Origin: Baia soyae
GTDB taxonomy: Bacteria > Bacillota > Bacilli > Thermoactinomycetales > Thermoactinomycetaceae
Length of the DNA stretch: 33,291 bases
Direction of reading: 5' to 3'
Assembly (NCBI RefSeq): GCF_004341445.1
Contig: NZ_SLXV01000033.1
Span: forward strand, 1-33,291
Part shown: one piece after another, positions 7,348 through 14,836 of the stretch
Layout: every line of letters starts with the position of its first letter
How positions within the stretch are numbered: the first letter of the stretch is position 1
Translations under genes and position numbers: made by a program
The notes under the pieces: generated by a model
What the model was told of the DNA's origin: nothing
Database searches by the model: none
What the model saw: only the letters and a program-made list of their open reading frames with translations

Positions 7348-7851
7348 ATGGAACTGACCCGTGTTAGTAAAGTATTTTTATTAAGTGTTGTTTTGGTCTC
7401 AAGTACGATAGGGTGTGCTGTTTATTCTCGGAAAGAATCAAATCACTTAAACGATCCAAACTATAATCCCATCAAAATATCAGCCCCTGAGAATACGAAT
7501 CAAGGGATGAATCCAGCATTTCAACAGGATGAGAGGATTGAGGCGCAAATCCAAGATCTTCCAAAGGTGAAGGATGCGAAGGTGCTTATTACGGGAGACA
7601 CTGCGTATGTAGGATTAAATATGGAGCAAGATTTTACTCATTTTACGATGACGCCGATGATCCGAAAGAAAGTAACGGATGTAGTGAAGCAAGCCAGATC
7701 CGAAATCCGTAGCGTTTATTTATCGGTTCAACCAGACTTTGTAAAAACCATAACTGATATAACGGAACAGGCCCGCGATAACAAACCAATGAATGACTTC
7801 GATCAGCAGTTAAAAAATGTTGTACAGCGATTTTCTCTCTCCCCTGAGTGA
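7348..7851 (+). CDS. Sporulation lipoprotein, YhcN/YlaJ family
   Basis: The 167-residue protein has a signal peptide (basic start, hydrophobic core) ending in a lipobox S-T-I-G-C near residues 19-23, so it is probably a lipoprotein. The body resembles YhcN/YlaJ spore lipoproteins: the V-K-D-A-K-V-L-I-T-G-D-T-A-Y-V-G-L stretch near 76-92 and the following helix (K-V-T-D-V-V-K). These proteins are found at the spore inner membrane and affect outgrowth. Spacing decides the start: GGAGG at 7336-7340 is 7 nt from the ATG at 7348 but only 1 nt from the ATG at 7342. A SigG-like promoter upstream agrees with forespore expression. Confidence 0.8.
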   Translation: MELTRVSKVFLLSVVLVSSTIGCAVYSRKESNHLNDPNYNPIKISAPENTNQGMNPAFQQDERIEAQIQDLPKVKDAKVLITGDTAYVGLNMEQDFTHFTMTPMIRKKVTDVVKQARSEIRSVYLSVQPDFVKTITDITEQARDNKPMNDFDQQLKNVVQRFSLSPE

Positions 7852-7860
7852 GAATAACGG

Positions 7861-7889
7861 AGACTAGGACACATGACCTAGTCTTTTTT
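7861..7889 (+). terminator. Terminator of the YhcN-type gene
   Basis: A perfect 8-bp stem (AGACTAGG with CCTAGTCT) and an 8-nt loop are followed by a T run. Confidence 0.85.
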
Positions 7890-7918
7890 ATTATTTCTAA
7901 TTTGTTCTTATATCAACA

Positions 7919-7946
7919 TTGTTGATTTGCTTGTTTTCGTTATAAT
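7919..7946 (+). promoter_or_regulatory. SigA-type promoter of gpsB
   Basis: TTGTTG (7919-7924), a 16-nt spacer and a perfect TATAAT (7941-7946) lie 36 nt before the gpsB start. Confidence 0.55.
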
Positions 7947-7981
7947 AAGTACTATACAAATTTACGGAGGAAGTGGAGACG

Positions 7982-8263
7982 ATGAAACGGATCACGCCTA
8001 CAGATATTATTAATAAAGATTTTAAAACAGTCCTTCGTGGCTATGATGCAAAAGCAGTAGATGAATTCTTGGATATTATTGTTCGTGATTATGAGGAAAT
8101 CCTACATGAAAATGAACAGCTGAAGAGAGAGCTTTCCAAGGGAGGAGGAGCTACCTCTTCGAGAAGGGAACAGGTTGCTGTTCCTGATTTGTCCGAATAT
8201 GATGAGATTATTAGAGAAATGTTAGCGCGTATCGATAGGCTTGAAAAAAGAGTGCTTCGTTAA
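7982..8263 (+). CDS. gpsB: Cell division protein GpsB
   Basis: This 93-residue protein has a DivIVA-like N-terminal domain (residues 1-50: I-T-P-T-D-I-I-N-K-D-F-K-T, then R-G-Y-D-x-x-x-V-D-E-F-L-D), a short low-complexity linker (S-K-G-G-G-A-T-S-S) and a C-terminal helix ending R-I-D-R-L-E-K-R-V. That short two-part architecture is GpsB rather than the longer DivIVA. GpsB links peptidoglycan synthases with the divisome. GGAGG at 7966-7970 is 11 nt from the chosen ATG; a GTG at 7973 would leave only 2 nt. Confidence 0.85.
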   Translation: MKRITPTDIINKDFKTVLRGYDAKAVDEFLDIIVRDYEEILHENEQLKRELSKGGGATSSRREQVAVPDLSEYDEIIREMLARIDRLEKRVLR

Positions 8264-8349
8264 AGAGAGAATAATAAAAAAATGATCCTTTTGCCATCGT
8301 ATAGTTCCTTTTGGATGTGGACACAATACCGAAAGGGAGGAATGTACGA

Positions 8350-8757
8350 ATGGATCATTTTGAAAATAATAATCAATCACGATCAGATCAATCATCTGAG
8401 CAAGAAAATAAGCCCAACCTTTCGGTACATGATGATGTCGAGATTGCACAAGAGGTAGGGATTTCACCACCAGGCTATTCGAGACGGACGGAACGTACTC
8501 GAATTGAAAGAGTCTCGGATGAATTTAAGGAGACAAAAGGCTCGCGTACCCCGACACTTGCTAAATTGGGCATCGCGTCTATTTTGATTTCAATCGTTTC
8601 CTTTTTTATCATCCCATTTATTTTAGCGCCGATTGGGATTGTATTAGGAGTGCTAGCTCTGCGATATGACGACCGTTTGGGATGGTATGGAATTGGTATT
8701 GGTGCATTGGTTTTGGTACTAACTACGCTTATTTTACCTATGATGATATATAGCTAA
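8350..8757 (+). CDS. DUF4190-like membrane protein
   Basis: The 135-residue protein has a long polar, charged N-terminal half (about residues 1-75) and two hydrophobic segments in the C-terminal half (roughly 78-105 and 113-134) separated by a short L-R-Y-D-D-R-L-G-W loop. The I-L-A-P-I-G-I-V-L-G-V-L-A-L-R pattern resembles DUF4190 proteins. The polar part probably faces the cytoplasm. Function is unknown. The ATG at 8350 has GGGAGG with 9-nt spacing; the longer frame from 8311 lacks a ribosome site. Confidence 0.65.
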   Translation: MDHFENNNQSRSDQSSEQENKPNLSVHDDVEIAQEVGISPPGYSRRTERTRIERVSDEFKETKGSRTPTLAKLGIASILISIVSFFIIPFILAPIGIVLGVLALRYDDRLGWYGIGIGALVLVLTTLILPMMIYS

Positions 8758-8763
8758 GAGTTG

Positions 8764-8798
8764 TCCCATTGTGCTAGTCTTGGTGCAGTGGGATTTTT
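8764..8798 (+). terminator. Terminator after the DUF4190-like gene
   Basis: An 11-bp stem with wobbles (8764-8774 with 8783-8793) is followed by TTTTT. Confidence 0.75.
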
Positions 8799-8831
8799 GT
8801 ATTTTGTTGCAGCAAGGGAGATTAGTGAAAC

Positions 8832-9476
8832 ATGGATCAAAAGAAAGTAGAACAAACTTATATTCAGGAGTTATACGTACAGGAAGATGACCTATTAAAA
8901 TCAGTCACTACGGGCTTAGTGGAGAAAGGATTGCCCCTTATTTCGGTACCACCAGAAGTAGGCAAGGCGATTTACCTTTTGGCTAAAATTTCAGGTGCGA
9001 AACGTGCTTTGGAGATTGGACTACTAGGCGGATATAGTACCATTTGGCTAACAAGGGGAATGGGTGCTGATGGAGAGGTAGTAAGTTTAGAGTTAAAAGA
9101 AGAACATGCGGGCTTTGCTCGTGAAAACTTATTACGTGCCGGCTTGCTGGATCAAGTCTCCATCTATGTGGGAGATGCACTCCAATCATTAGATCAGTTA
9201 ATCAGTAAAAGTGAGAAATTTGACTTTATTGTGATTGATGCCGATAAAATTAATTATCCTGTTTATATTGAGAAAGTCCTGCAATTGACTGATTCAGGAG
9301 CGATTCTCTGTTGTGATAACCTCTTTTTTAATGGACGGATTTTTGATGAGAAAGATGCGATGAATCCTGCTCCTGCGGCAGTAAGAAAGGTAAATGAAAT
9401 CTTATCGTCTCATCCACGATTGGAGTCTATTTTATTCCCGATTGGAGATGGACTTGGGGTAGCAAGAGTAAAATAA
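8832..9476 (+). CDS. O-methyltransferase (caffeoyl-CoA OMT-like family)
   Basis: The 214-residue protein is a class I SAM-dependent O-methyltransferase of family 3, related to YrrM and caffeoyl-CoA O-methyltransferases. The SAM loop A-L-E-I-G-L-L-G-G-Y-S-T is near residues 59-70, a V-V-S-L-E acidic-end strand near 84-88, F-D-F-I-V-I-D-A-D-K near 131-140 (metal and SAM side), and a C-C-D-N motif near 160-163 (second metal ligand position). The substrate is unknown. AGGGAG lies about 11 nt before the ATG. Confidence 0.82.
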   Translation: MDQKKVEQTYIQELYVQEDDLLKSVTTGLVEKGLPLISVPPEVGKAIYLLAKISGAKRALEIGLLGGYSTIWLTRGMGADGEVVSLELKEEHAGFARENLLRAGLLDQVSIYVGDALQSLDQLISKSEKFDFIVIDADKINYPVYIEKVLQLTDSGAILCCDNLFFNGRIFDEKDAMNPAPAAVRKVNEILSSHPRLESILFPIGDGLGVARVK

Positions 9477-9480
9477 AAAA

Positions 9481-9528
9481 ACAAACCCTCTTATGGTAGA
9501 CTGTGATCAGTCTGAGGATTTGTCTTTT
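9481..9528. terminator. Shared terminator between convergent genes
   Basis: An outer stem (ACAAA-CCTC with GAGG-TTTGT) encloses an inner AGACTG...CAGTCT stem. T-rich sequence follows on the plus strand and an A run precedes it at 9474-9480. Confidence 0.7.
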
Positions 9529-9535
9529 CTCTTCT

Positions 9536-9790
9536 TTAGTTCTTGGATGTCCCTTTTTTTTTAGGAAATAATTTGAGAAGAAAGGCATCTGTCTTCTCTG
9601 CAATTTTCGGGTATTTTGTGCGGAATCGATTTAAGAGGCGTGCCGCCCAAGGCGAGGTTTGAGATAATATGCTCAGGCCTACTAAAATAAAGAGGATTCC
9701 TTGTAAAAAAGGAAGGACACAACCGATAACTCCTAATACTAAAAAGAAGTATCCTAAAATGTTTAGCCATAGTTTTTTTCGTGCTGTCAT
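9536..9790 (-). CDS. Small membrane protein, PGPGW/DUF454-like
   Basis: The 84-residue protein has a hydrophobic region from about residue 8 to 43 that can form a helical hairpin (G-Y-F-F-L-V-L-G-V-I-G-C-V-L-P-F then G-I-L-F-I-L-V-G-L-S-I-L), followed by a basic cytoplasmic tail with R-F-R-T-K-Y-P and a lysine-rich end. This order matches small PGPGW or DUF454-type proteins of unknown function. The ATG at 9790 has AAGGAG about 14 nt upstream, longer than usual, and a stop lies in frame just before it. The leader may contain an attenuator-like structure near 9851-9917. Confidence 0.65.
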   Translation of the reverse strand: MTARKKLWLNILGYFFLVLGVIGCVLPFLQGILFILVGLSILSQTSPWAARLLNRFRTKYPKIAEKTDAFLLKLFPKKKGTSKN

Positions 9791-9850
9791 ATAGGGTCAA
9801 TCAGCTCCTTACCTTTTTTCTAGATGTTCATATTATTTTTTAGTATATCT

Positions 9851-9917
9851 AAAAAAAATTAGCGGGGACAAGCTTTTCTTTTTGTCTAATTGGAGAATAT
9901 GCTTCTCTATTCCCTGC
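9851..9917 (-). promoter_or_regulatory. Possible terminator/antiterminator leader upstream of the small membrane protein
   Basis: Read on the minus strand, AATTA-GACAA pairs with TTGTC...TAATT (bulge CCCG) and is followed by eight T, like an intrinsic terminator. An upstream GCAGGGA (9917-9911) could instead pair with TCCCCGC (9868-9862) inside the 3' half of that stem. The two folds exclude each other. This is inferred from pairing only. Confidence 0.3.
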
Positions 9918-9987
9918 GATCAGTTGACTAAACATCATGATTCGGGCTTTTGAGTAGCCAAATATTGGAGTACTTAGCGGAGCTAGT

Positions 9988-9997
9988 TTGTTATAAT
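9988..9997 (+). promoter_or_regulatory. Extended -10 promoter of the carbonic anhydrase gene
   Basis: TGTTATAAT is an extended -10 element (TGn plus TATAAT at 9992-9997) about 55 nt before the start codon; no good -35 at 17 nt. Confidence 0.5.
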
Positions 9998-10051
9998 GAA
10001 GACGAGCATTTTTTCTTAGGTGAACTTTCAGTCTTATAAGAGGTGATAAGG

Positions 10052-10612
10052 GTGAGGAAGTTAGAGGGAATTCTAGCCTATAATGATAAGTTTGTACGCA
10101 GAAAAGAATATATTCCTTATCAAACGGGGAAGTATCCGGGAGATAAGATATTAGTTGTTACGTGCATGGATACTCGATTGTTAGAATTATTACCTAAAGC
10201 GATGAATCTTCAAAATGGCGATGCGAAAGTAGTGAAAACAGCTGGTGCTCTGATCAGTAGTCCGTATGGGTCGGTGATGAGAAGCATTTTGGTAGGGGTG
10301 AGCCTACTAGCGGTAGAAGAAGTATTTGTGATTGGTCACCATGATTGTGGCATGATTGGCCTGGAATCAGGTATGGTATTAGATCGGATTAAGCAAATGG
10401 GGGTCATGCAAGAAGACCTTGATTCGGTTTATGACCAAGGTGTAGATGTAGAGAAGTGGTTATGTGGATGTAGCAAAGTGGAAGAAGGGGTTATGCATAG
10501 TGTAAACATGATCCGAAATCATCCACTTTTTCCTAGCAATATACCAGTTCATGGACTGGTAATCGATCCAAACACAGGGAAGCTAGATGAAGTCATCAGA
10601 GGGTATGAATAG
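10052..10612 (+). CDS. Beta-class carbonic anhydrase (YtiB type)
   Basis: The 186-residue protein is a beta-carbonic anhydrase, converting CO2 and water to bicarbonate in the cytoplasm. Zinc ligands are visible: Cys38 in V-T-C-M-D-T-R with the Asp-Arg pair, and H-H-D-C-G around residues 96-100. N-terminal N-D-K-F-V-x-x-K-E-Y and the overall length resemble B. subtilis YtiB. GTG at 10052 is preferred because AGAGGTGAT lies 8 nt upstream; the GTG at 10043 falls inside that ribosome site. It is followed 12 nt later by msrA, so the two are probably cotranscribed. Confidence 0.85.
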   Translation: MRKLEGILAYNDKFVRRKEYIPYQTGKYPGDKILVVTCMDTRLLELLPKAMNLQNGDAKVVKTAGALISSPYGSVMRSILVGVSLLAVEEVFVIGHHDCGMIGLESGMVLDRIKQMGVMQEDLDSVYDQGVDVEKWLCGCSKVEEGVMHSVNMIRNHPLFPSNIPVHGLVIDPNTGKLDEVIRGYE

Positions 10613-10624
10613 GAGGCTTTTGCA

Positions 10625-11104
10625 ATGTCACAGTTAGAAAAAGCAACATTTGGAGCAGGGTGTTTCTGGGGTGTAGAGGAAGCGTTCCGTGTGATTCCAG
10701 GAGTAAAGCATACCGCAGTAGGCTATACAGGTGGGTCGACCACTTCTCCGACTTATCAAGAAGTCTGTGCAGATCAAACTGGGCATGCGGAAGTGATAGA
10801 AGTCGAATTTGACCCAAATGAGGTTTCATATGAGACCCTTTTACAAGTGTTTTGGGAGAATCATAATCCGACCACACTAAATCGCCAAGGCCCAGATGTA
10901 GGATCCCAGTATCGGTCTGCAATCTTCTATCATTCCGATCAACAAAAAGAATGGGCGAAAGCTTCGAAAGAGGAGTTAGATGCATCCGGTAAATGGAAAA
11001 ATCCAATTGTAACGGAAATCACTCCAGCTGCCCCATTTTATCGTGCGGAAGAATATCATCAGCGATATCTACAAAAAAGAGGGCTAGGATCCTGCCATCT
11101 CTAA
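10625..11104 (+). CDS. msrA: Peptide methionine sulfoxide reductase MsrA
   Basis: The 159-residue protein reduces methionine-S-sulfoxide in proteins. The catalytic G-C-F-W-G is at residues 12-16 (Cys13), with G-Y-T-G-G near 39, H-A-E-V near 59 and the D-V-G-S-Q-Y-R-S motif near 90-97. A cysteine three residues from the C terminus (G-S-C-H-L) may serve as a resolving cysteine. No MsrB domain is fused. The start has AGGAGG just upstream and the gene follows the carbonic anhydrase closely. Confidence 0.95.
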   Translation: MSQLEKATFGAGCFWGVEEAFRVIPGVKHTAVGYTGGSTTSPTYQEVCADQTGHAEVIEVEFDPNEVSYETLLQVFWENHNPTTLNRQGPDVGSQYRSAIFYHSDQQKEWAKASKEELDASGKWKNPIVTEITPAAPFYRAEEYHQRYLQKRGLGSCHL

Positions 11105-11144
11105 AAGAGTAGATAGAATGCAAATCAATTTCTCATATTGCTTG

Positions 11145-11176
11145 CCCCTCTTTCATATACATGAAAACGGAGGGGG
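11145..11176 (+). promoter_or_regulatory. Hairpin that encloses the ribosome site of the actin-like gene
   Basis: CCCCTC (11145-11150) and TTTCAT (11151-11156) pair with ATGAAA (11161-11166) and GAGGGG (11170-11175) around ATAC, with a 3-nt bulge. The 3' arm is the ribosome-binding sequence GGAGGGGG (11169-11176) of the gene starting at 11183. There is no T run, so a translational switch is more likely than a terminator. Confidence 0.55.
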
Positions 11177-11182
11177 ATAGCG

Positions 11183-11974
11183 ATGTTAGTAGCAATTGAT
11201 TGCGGTAGAAGCTTTGTAAAAGTACGAACCGAAAATCGCACGTTTATGTTTCCTAGTAAAGTGAGTGGTTGGCGAAAGCGTAACTATCGCCAAGAGCTTG
11301 AAGGTGATATAGAACTTCAGTATCAAGGTAAGAACTGGTTTGTAGGCAATCTGGCTGAACGAGAAGGGGAGTTTACTCGTCAAGCAATGCAAGAAACCAA
11401 AGCAGTAGAAGAAACGCTTCTTCTTGCCTTGACAGGCATTCATTTGTCTGGAGCTCAGGGAACGGTTGATTTAGTAACGGGATTACCCATCAGCAACTAT
11501 ACGGAAAAAGAGCGAGAATCAGTTCGTAAGCTGTTAGAAGGTCATCATGAGGTAACCGTAAATGGACAGACGAAGCGATTTTATGTACAGCGAGTCTATA
11601 CGACGATTGAGGGTGGTGGAGCATTCTTTTCTGCACCTCGCTCAGGTTTGGTGAGAATTGTAGATGTAGGCGCGAAAACAACGAACTATGTAACGTTTAA
11701 AGATAAGGTTTTTATTGATCGTGAATCGGGAACGATACCAGTTGGTTGGGAAACGGTTCGAGAATCGAATGCAAGAGAGATGGCTGATATGATTGCAGCT
11801 CATGTCTCAAAAAGTTGGAACTCTGACGATGTGGTTCTATTAATCGGTGGTGTTGCTCTTCATCTAGAGCCTTACATACAGTCTCATTTTCGATATGCTT
11901 TTGCTATGAGTGATCCGCAAACAGCCAATGTTCGTGGGTACTATGAAGTGGGAAGGGCGCTGATTACATTATGA
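11183..11974 (+). CDS. ParM/StbA-like actin-family ATPase
   Basis: The 263-residue protein fits the bacterial actin-like ParM/Alp group (actin-like N-terminal domain type). Features in order: I-D-C-G-R-S-F-V-K-V at residues 5-14 (phosphate-1 loop), L-V-T-G-L-P-I near 96-102, an I-E-G-G-G-A-F-F stretch near 143-150, I-V-D-V-G-A-K-T-T-N-Y near 161-171 (phosphate-2 loop) and L-L-I-G-G-V-A-L-H near 215-223 (adenosine loop). It lacks plasmid replication neighbours and sits between msrA and nifZ. Filament-forming ParM proteins normally move plasmids or phage DNA, so the role of a chromosomal copy is unclear. The ribosome site lies in a hairpin. It overlaps the next gene by 4 nt. At 263 residues it is shorter than plasmid ParM (about 320). 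Confidence 0.75.
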   Translation: MLVAIDCGRSFVKVRTENRTFMFPSKVSGWRKRNYRQELEGDIELQYQGKNWFVGNLAEREGEFTRQAMQETKAVEETLLLALTGIHLSGAQGTVDLVTGLPISNYTEKERESVRKLLEGHHEVTVNGQTKRFYVQRVYTTIEGGGAFFSAPRSGLVRIVDVGAKTTNYVTFKDKVFIDRESGTIPVGWETVRESNAREMADMIAAHVSKSWNSDDVVLLIGGVALHLEPYIQSHFRYAFAMSDPQTANVRGYYEVGRALITL

Positions 11975-12231
11975 ATAATGGTCGTCAATCAGCCCCTTCT
12001 GGCTCATCACAAAAAATGCTGACGGTTACATTTGATATAGCGGATCCACTAGAAAAAGAGCTTTACATGTATATCCATCAAAAGACTGATAACTTTAGTA
12101 ACTTAGCAAAGCATTTATTATTTGCTTGGCGGCATGGATACCAAAAGGGCAGTGGAAACCAGTCTCCTAAGATACCAGATCCCATCACTAAGAAAAACGA
12201 AATTCGTAATAGCGGATTGCCATTTGGCTAA
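11971..12231 (+). CDS. Small partner protein of the actin-like gene (possible ParR-like adaptor)
   Basis: I do not recognise this 86-residue protein by family. Its start ATG overlaps the stop of the actin-like gene (ATGA), implying translational coupling. A polar N-terminal tail of about 15 residues is followed by a strand-like M-L-T-V-T-F-D-I and two predicted helices (E-K-E-L-Y-M-Y-I-H-Q and S-N-L-A-K-H-L-L-F-A-W-R-H-G-Y), an order that would suit a ribbon-helix-helix DNA-binding unit; the tail is polar and proline-containing. In type II partition operons the ParR adaptor follows parM, so ParR-like is a position-based guess. Confidence 0.5.
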   Translation: MNNGRQSAPSGSSQKMLTVTFDIADPLEKELYMYIHQKTDNFSNLAKHLLFAWRHGYQKGSGNQSPKIPDPITKKNEIRNSGLPFG

Positions 12232-12254
12232 TGATTGGCAAGAAGATCCCACAG

Positions 12255-12278
12255 ATAGGCATCTGCCTGTCTTTTTTA
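12255..12278 (+). terminator. Terminator of the actin-like operon
   Basis: GATAGGC pairs with GCCTGTC around ATCT, followed by six T. Confidence 0.8.
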
Positions 12279-12391
12279 TTGAGTGATGAATCTCAAAATG
12301 TGGGATACTCTTAAGAGAAACAAACCTTATCGAATAGACATGACTGTGATATGATGTTTGAAGCTATTTTTAAGGTAAAGGGAGTGCTCGC

Positions 12392-13555
12392 GTGATTTAC
12401 CTAGATAACAGTGCAACCACTCCAGTTCATCCAGAAGTGTTGACGATGTTAACAGATGTCATAGAGCAATGTTACGGAAATCCTTCCTCTTTGCATCATA
12501 TGGGAGTGAAAGCAGAAAGATTAGTGGAACAAGCTAGAAAAGTGGTGGCTGAGGCACTAGACGCAGCACCGCAAGAGATTCTTTTTACATCTGGTGGTAC
12601 AGAAGCCAATAATATGGCGATTCGCGGTATAGTGGAGCAATACCAAGGCCGAGGGAAACATATTATCACCACAATGGTGGAGCACCCTTCCGTATTTGAA
12701 GTGTTTGCCTATCTAGAGGAACAAGGTTTTCGTGTTACATACTTACCTGTAGATGAGGTGGGGCGTATTCGCCTTCATGATGTAGAAAAGGCGATGACGA
12801 ATGAGACGATTCTGGTATCGGTGATGCATGTAAATAACGAAGTGGGCACGGTGCAACCGATTGAAGAGATTGGTGCCATTTTAGCGCAGTATCCAAAGGC
12901 GCTTTTTCATGTAGATGCGGTTCAATCCTACGGAAAAATTCCGTTATCCGTTCGGAAGGCTAAGATTGATGCCCTTTCATTATCTGCTCATAAGCTACAT
13001 GGTCCCAAAGGAGTAGGTGCTTTGTACCTGCGAAAGCAAGTTGTGATCAAGCCCTTATTCATAGGCGGCGGGCAAGAGAATGGCATGCGAAGTGGAACAC
13101 ATAATGTACCTGGAATTGCTGGATTAGCGAAAGCGACTATTTTAGCTAAAATAGAACAAACAAGACGAATGAATCAGTTTCAATCGTGGAAAGAACAATT
13201 CATTGAAGCCATAATGGACAAGCTGGACCATGTTGTCGTGAATGGAGATCAGACCCAAGTAGGTGGGGCTCCGTACATTATCAATCTATCTTTTCCGGGG
13301 ATGAAGTCAGAAGTACTAGTCCATGCTTTGGAAAATGAACATGTATTGGTCTCAAGTAAATCAGCTTGTTCATCTAAGAATGAAAAGGCAAGCCGAGTAC
13401 TGAGTGCGATGGGACTTTCGGACGAAGCTGCGACAAGCTCGATTCGAGTTAGCATGGGTTATCAAACAGAGCAACAAGATATAATGGATTGTGTGGAAGC
13501 TTTGGAACGTGTGGTTCCAAATTTACAACAAGTGATGAAGGTGCGAAAAAAATGA
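12392..13555 (+). CDS. nifZ: Cysteine desulfurase NifZ (ThiI-dedicated IscS-like)
   Basis: The 387-residue PLP enzyme takes sulfur from cysteine as a persulfide. Visible are Y-L-D-N-S-A-T-T-P at the N terminus, T-S-G-G-T-E-A-N-N near 66-74, the PLP lysine in S-A-H-K-L-H-G-P-K-G (Lys201) and the active-site cysteine in S-S-K-S-A-C-S-S (Cys326). No iscU lies nearby and thiI follows with a 4-nt overlap. That is the nifZ-thiI arrangement of Bacillus, in which the desulfurase feeds ThiI for tRNA 4-thiouridine. The start is GTG at 12392 behind AAAGGGAG. Confidence 0.9.
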   Translation: MIYLDNSATTPVHPEVLTMLTDVIEQCYGNPSSLHHMGVKAERLVEQARKVVAEALDAAPQEILFTSGGTEANNMAIRGIVEQYQGRGKHIITTMVEHPSVFEVFAYLEEQGFRVTYLPVDEVGRIRLHDVEKAMTNETILVSVMHVNNEVGTVQPIEEIGAILAQYPKALFHVDAVQSYGKIPLSVRKAKIDALSLSAHKLHGPKGVGALYLRKQVVIKPLFIGGGQENGMRSGTHNVPGIAGLAKATILAKIEQTRRMNQFQSWKEQFIEAIMDKLDHVVVNGDQTQVGGAPYIINLSFPGMKSEVLVHALENEHVLVSSKSACSSKNEKASRVLSAMGLSDEAATSSIRVSMGYQTEQQDIMDCVEALERVVPNLQQVMKVRKK

Positions 13556-14754
13556 ATGTGAATTGTATTCTGCTCCGTTATGGAGAGCTATCCCTAAAAG
13601 GAAAAAATAAGAAAGACTTCGAGGAACGTTTGGTACGTAATATTCGCCAGAAGTTAGAACATTTTGCTGGGATTAAGGTAAGTAAACATTTTGGAAGACT
13701 CTTTATCGAACTGGGTGACAATCCAGCTGATCCCATTATCGAAGAATGTAAAGATGTATTTGGACTCGTTGGGTTTAGTCCGGCGATGCGTGTGCAAACA
13801 GATCTAGAAGTGATTAAAGAAGCGGCGCTGAGGCTGTTGCAGAGTCAAGGGGATCAAGTAAAAACGTTTAAAGTAGGGTGTAAGAGAGCAGATAAACGTT
13901 TCCCGATTGGATCGCAAGAGATGAACCAGTTAGTAGGCGGGCATCTGCTGGCTAATAGCCATTCCCATTATAAAGTGGATGTTCGGAACCCAGATCTTTT
14001 TGTACATGTAGAGATACGTTCTATGGAGGATACATATATATATGGTAATGATATTCCTGGGTTAGGTGGCTTACCTGTTGGAACGAGTGGACGAGTTCTT
14101 CTCTTGCTTTCAGGAGGGATTGATAGTCCTGTTGCTGGGTATCTGGCTTTAAAACGTGGCGTGGAACTTCATGCAATTCATTTTCATAGTTATCCCTTCA
14201 CGAGTGAGCGAGCGAAGCAAAAAGTAATGGACTTGGCGCAGCAGCTCACCCGATTTGGTGGGAAAATCCGTCTCCATGTCGTTCCGTTTACGGAGATTCA
14301 AACGGAGATTAATAAGCACTGCTATGAATCATATACGATTACCATTATGAGACGCTTTATGTTGCGGATTGCGGAAGCAGTAGCAAAGAAGAATAGCGCG
14401 CTTGCATTAGTAACGGGTGAGAGCTTGGGACAAGTTGCGAGTCAAACGCTAGAAAGCATGACTGCTATTAATGCGGTAACCCATATGCCTATTTTACGTC
14501 CTGTGGTTGGATGGGACAAAACGGAGATCATTGATATCTCTAAAGAAATTGATACGTATGAGACATCTATTTTACCGTATGAAGATTGTTGTACCATTTT
14601 CACCCCGAAAGCACCTAAAACAAGGCCGGATGTAGAAGTATGTGAACGCCTAGAGACCAAGTTAAATGTAGAACAACTTGTCCAAGAGGCGGTAGAGGGT
14701 GTTGAGGTGATCGATTTCTTTCCGCAAAAAGAGGAAGAGGTGTCTTTCTTCTAG
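13552..14754 (+). CDS. thiI: tRNA 4-thiouridine synthase ThiI
   Basis: The 400-residue protein has an N-terminal ferredoxin-like and THUMP region (residues 1-165, with R-Y-G-E-L-S-L-K-G-K-N) and a C-terminal ATP pyrophosphatase domain with the PP-loop S-G-G-I-D-S at 187-192. It activates U8 of tRNA for thiolation. No rhodanese domain follows, as in other Bacillales, so sulfur transfer must rely on NifZ and a cysteine within the enzyme (a C-C pair in Y-E-D-C-C-T is near residue 345). The ATG at 13552 overlaps the nifZ stop codon; an in-frame upstream extension from 13489 lies inside nifZ and is rejected. Confidence 0.95.
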   Translation: MNVNCILLRYGELSLKGKNKKDFEERLVRNIRQKLEHFAGIKVSKHFGRLFIELGDNPADPIIEECKDVFGLVGFSPAMRVQTDLEVIKEAALRLLQSQGDQVKTFKVGCKRADKRFPIGSQEMNQLVGGHLLANSHSHYKVDVRNPDLFVHVEIRSMEDTYIYGNDIPGLGGLPVGTSGRVLLLLSGGIDSPVAGYLALKRGVELHAIHFHSYPFTSERAKQKVMDLAQQLTRFGGKIRLHVVPFTEIQTEINKHCYESYTITIMRRFMLRIAEAVAKKNSALALVTGESLGQVASQTLESMTAINAVTHMPILRPVVGWDKTEIIDISKEIDTYETSILPYEDCCTIFTPKAPKTRPDVEVCERLETKLNVEQLVQEAVEGVEVIDFFPQKEEEVSFF

Positions 14755-14836
14755 GATGGGGTATACATTTATTTCAGTAAGTAAACTATTTCGTGGTAAA
14801 GTGGAGAGAGAAACAATCTAGAGAGGAGGTTAAATG

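Noticed and set aside
7973-7981. GTG start for gpsB at 7973
   Set aside because: Only 2 nt separate it from GGAGG; ATG 7982 gives the usual DivIVA-domain N terminus.
9561-9800. 79-codon minus-strand frame with a TTG start closer to AAGGAG
   Set aside because: It is a shadow of the PGPGW-like protein frame, which has the clean hydrophobic pattern.
14755-14836. Manganese (yybP-ykoY) riboswitch before the TerC gene
   Set aside because: The gap is only about 80 nt and shows none of the paired-loop structure needed.
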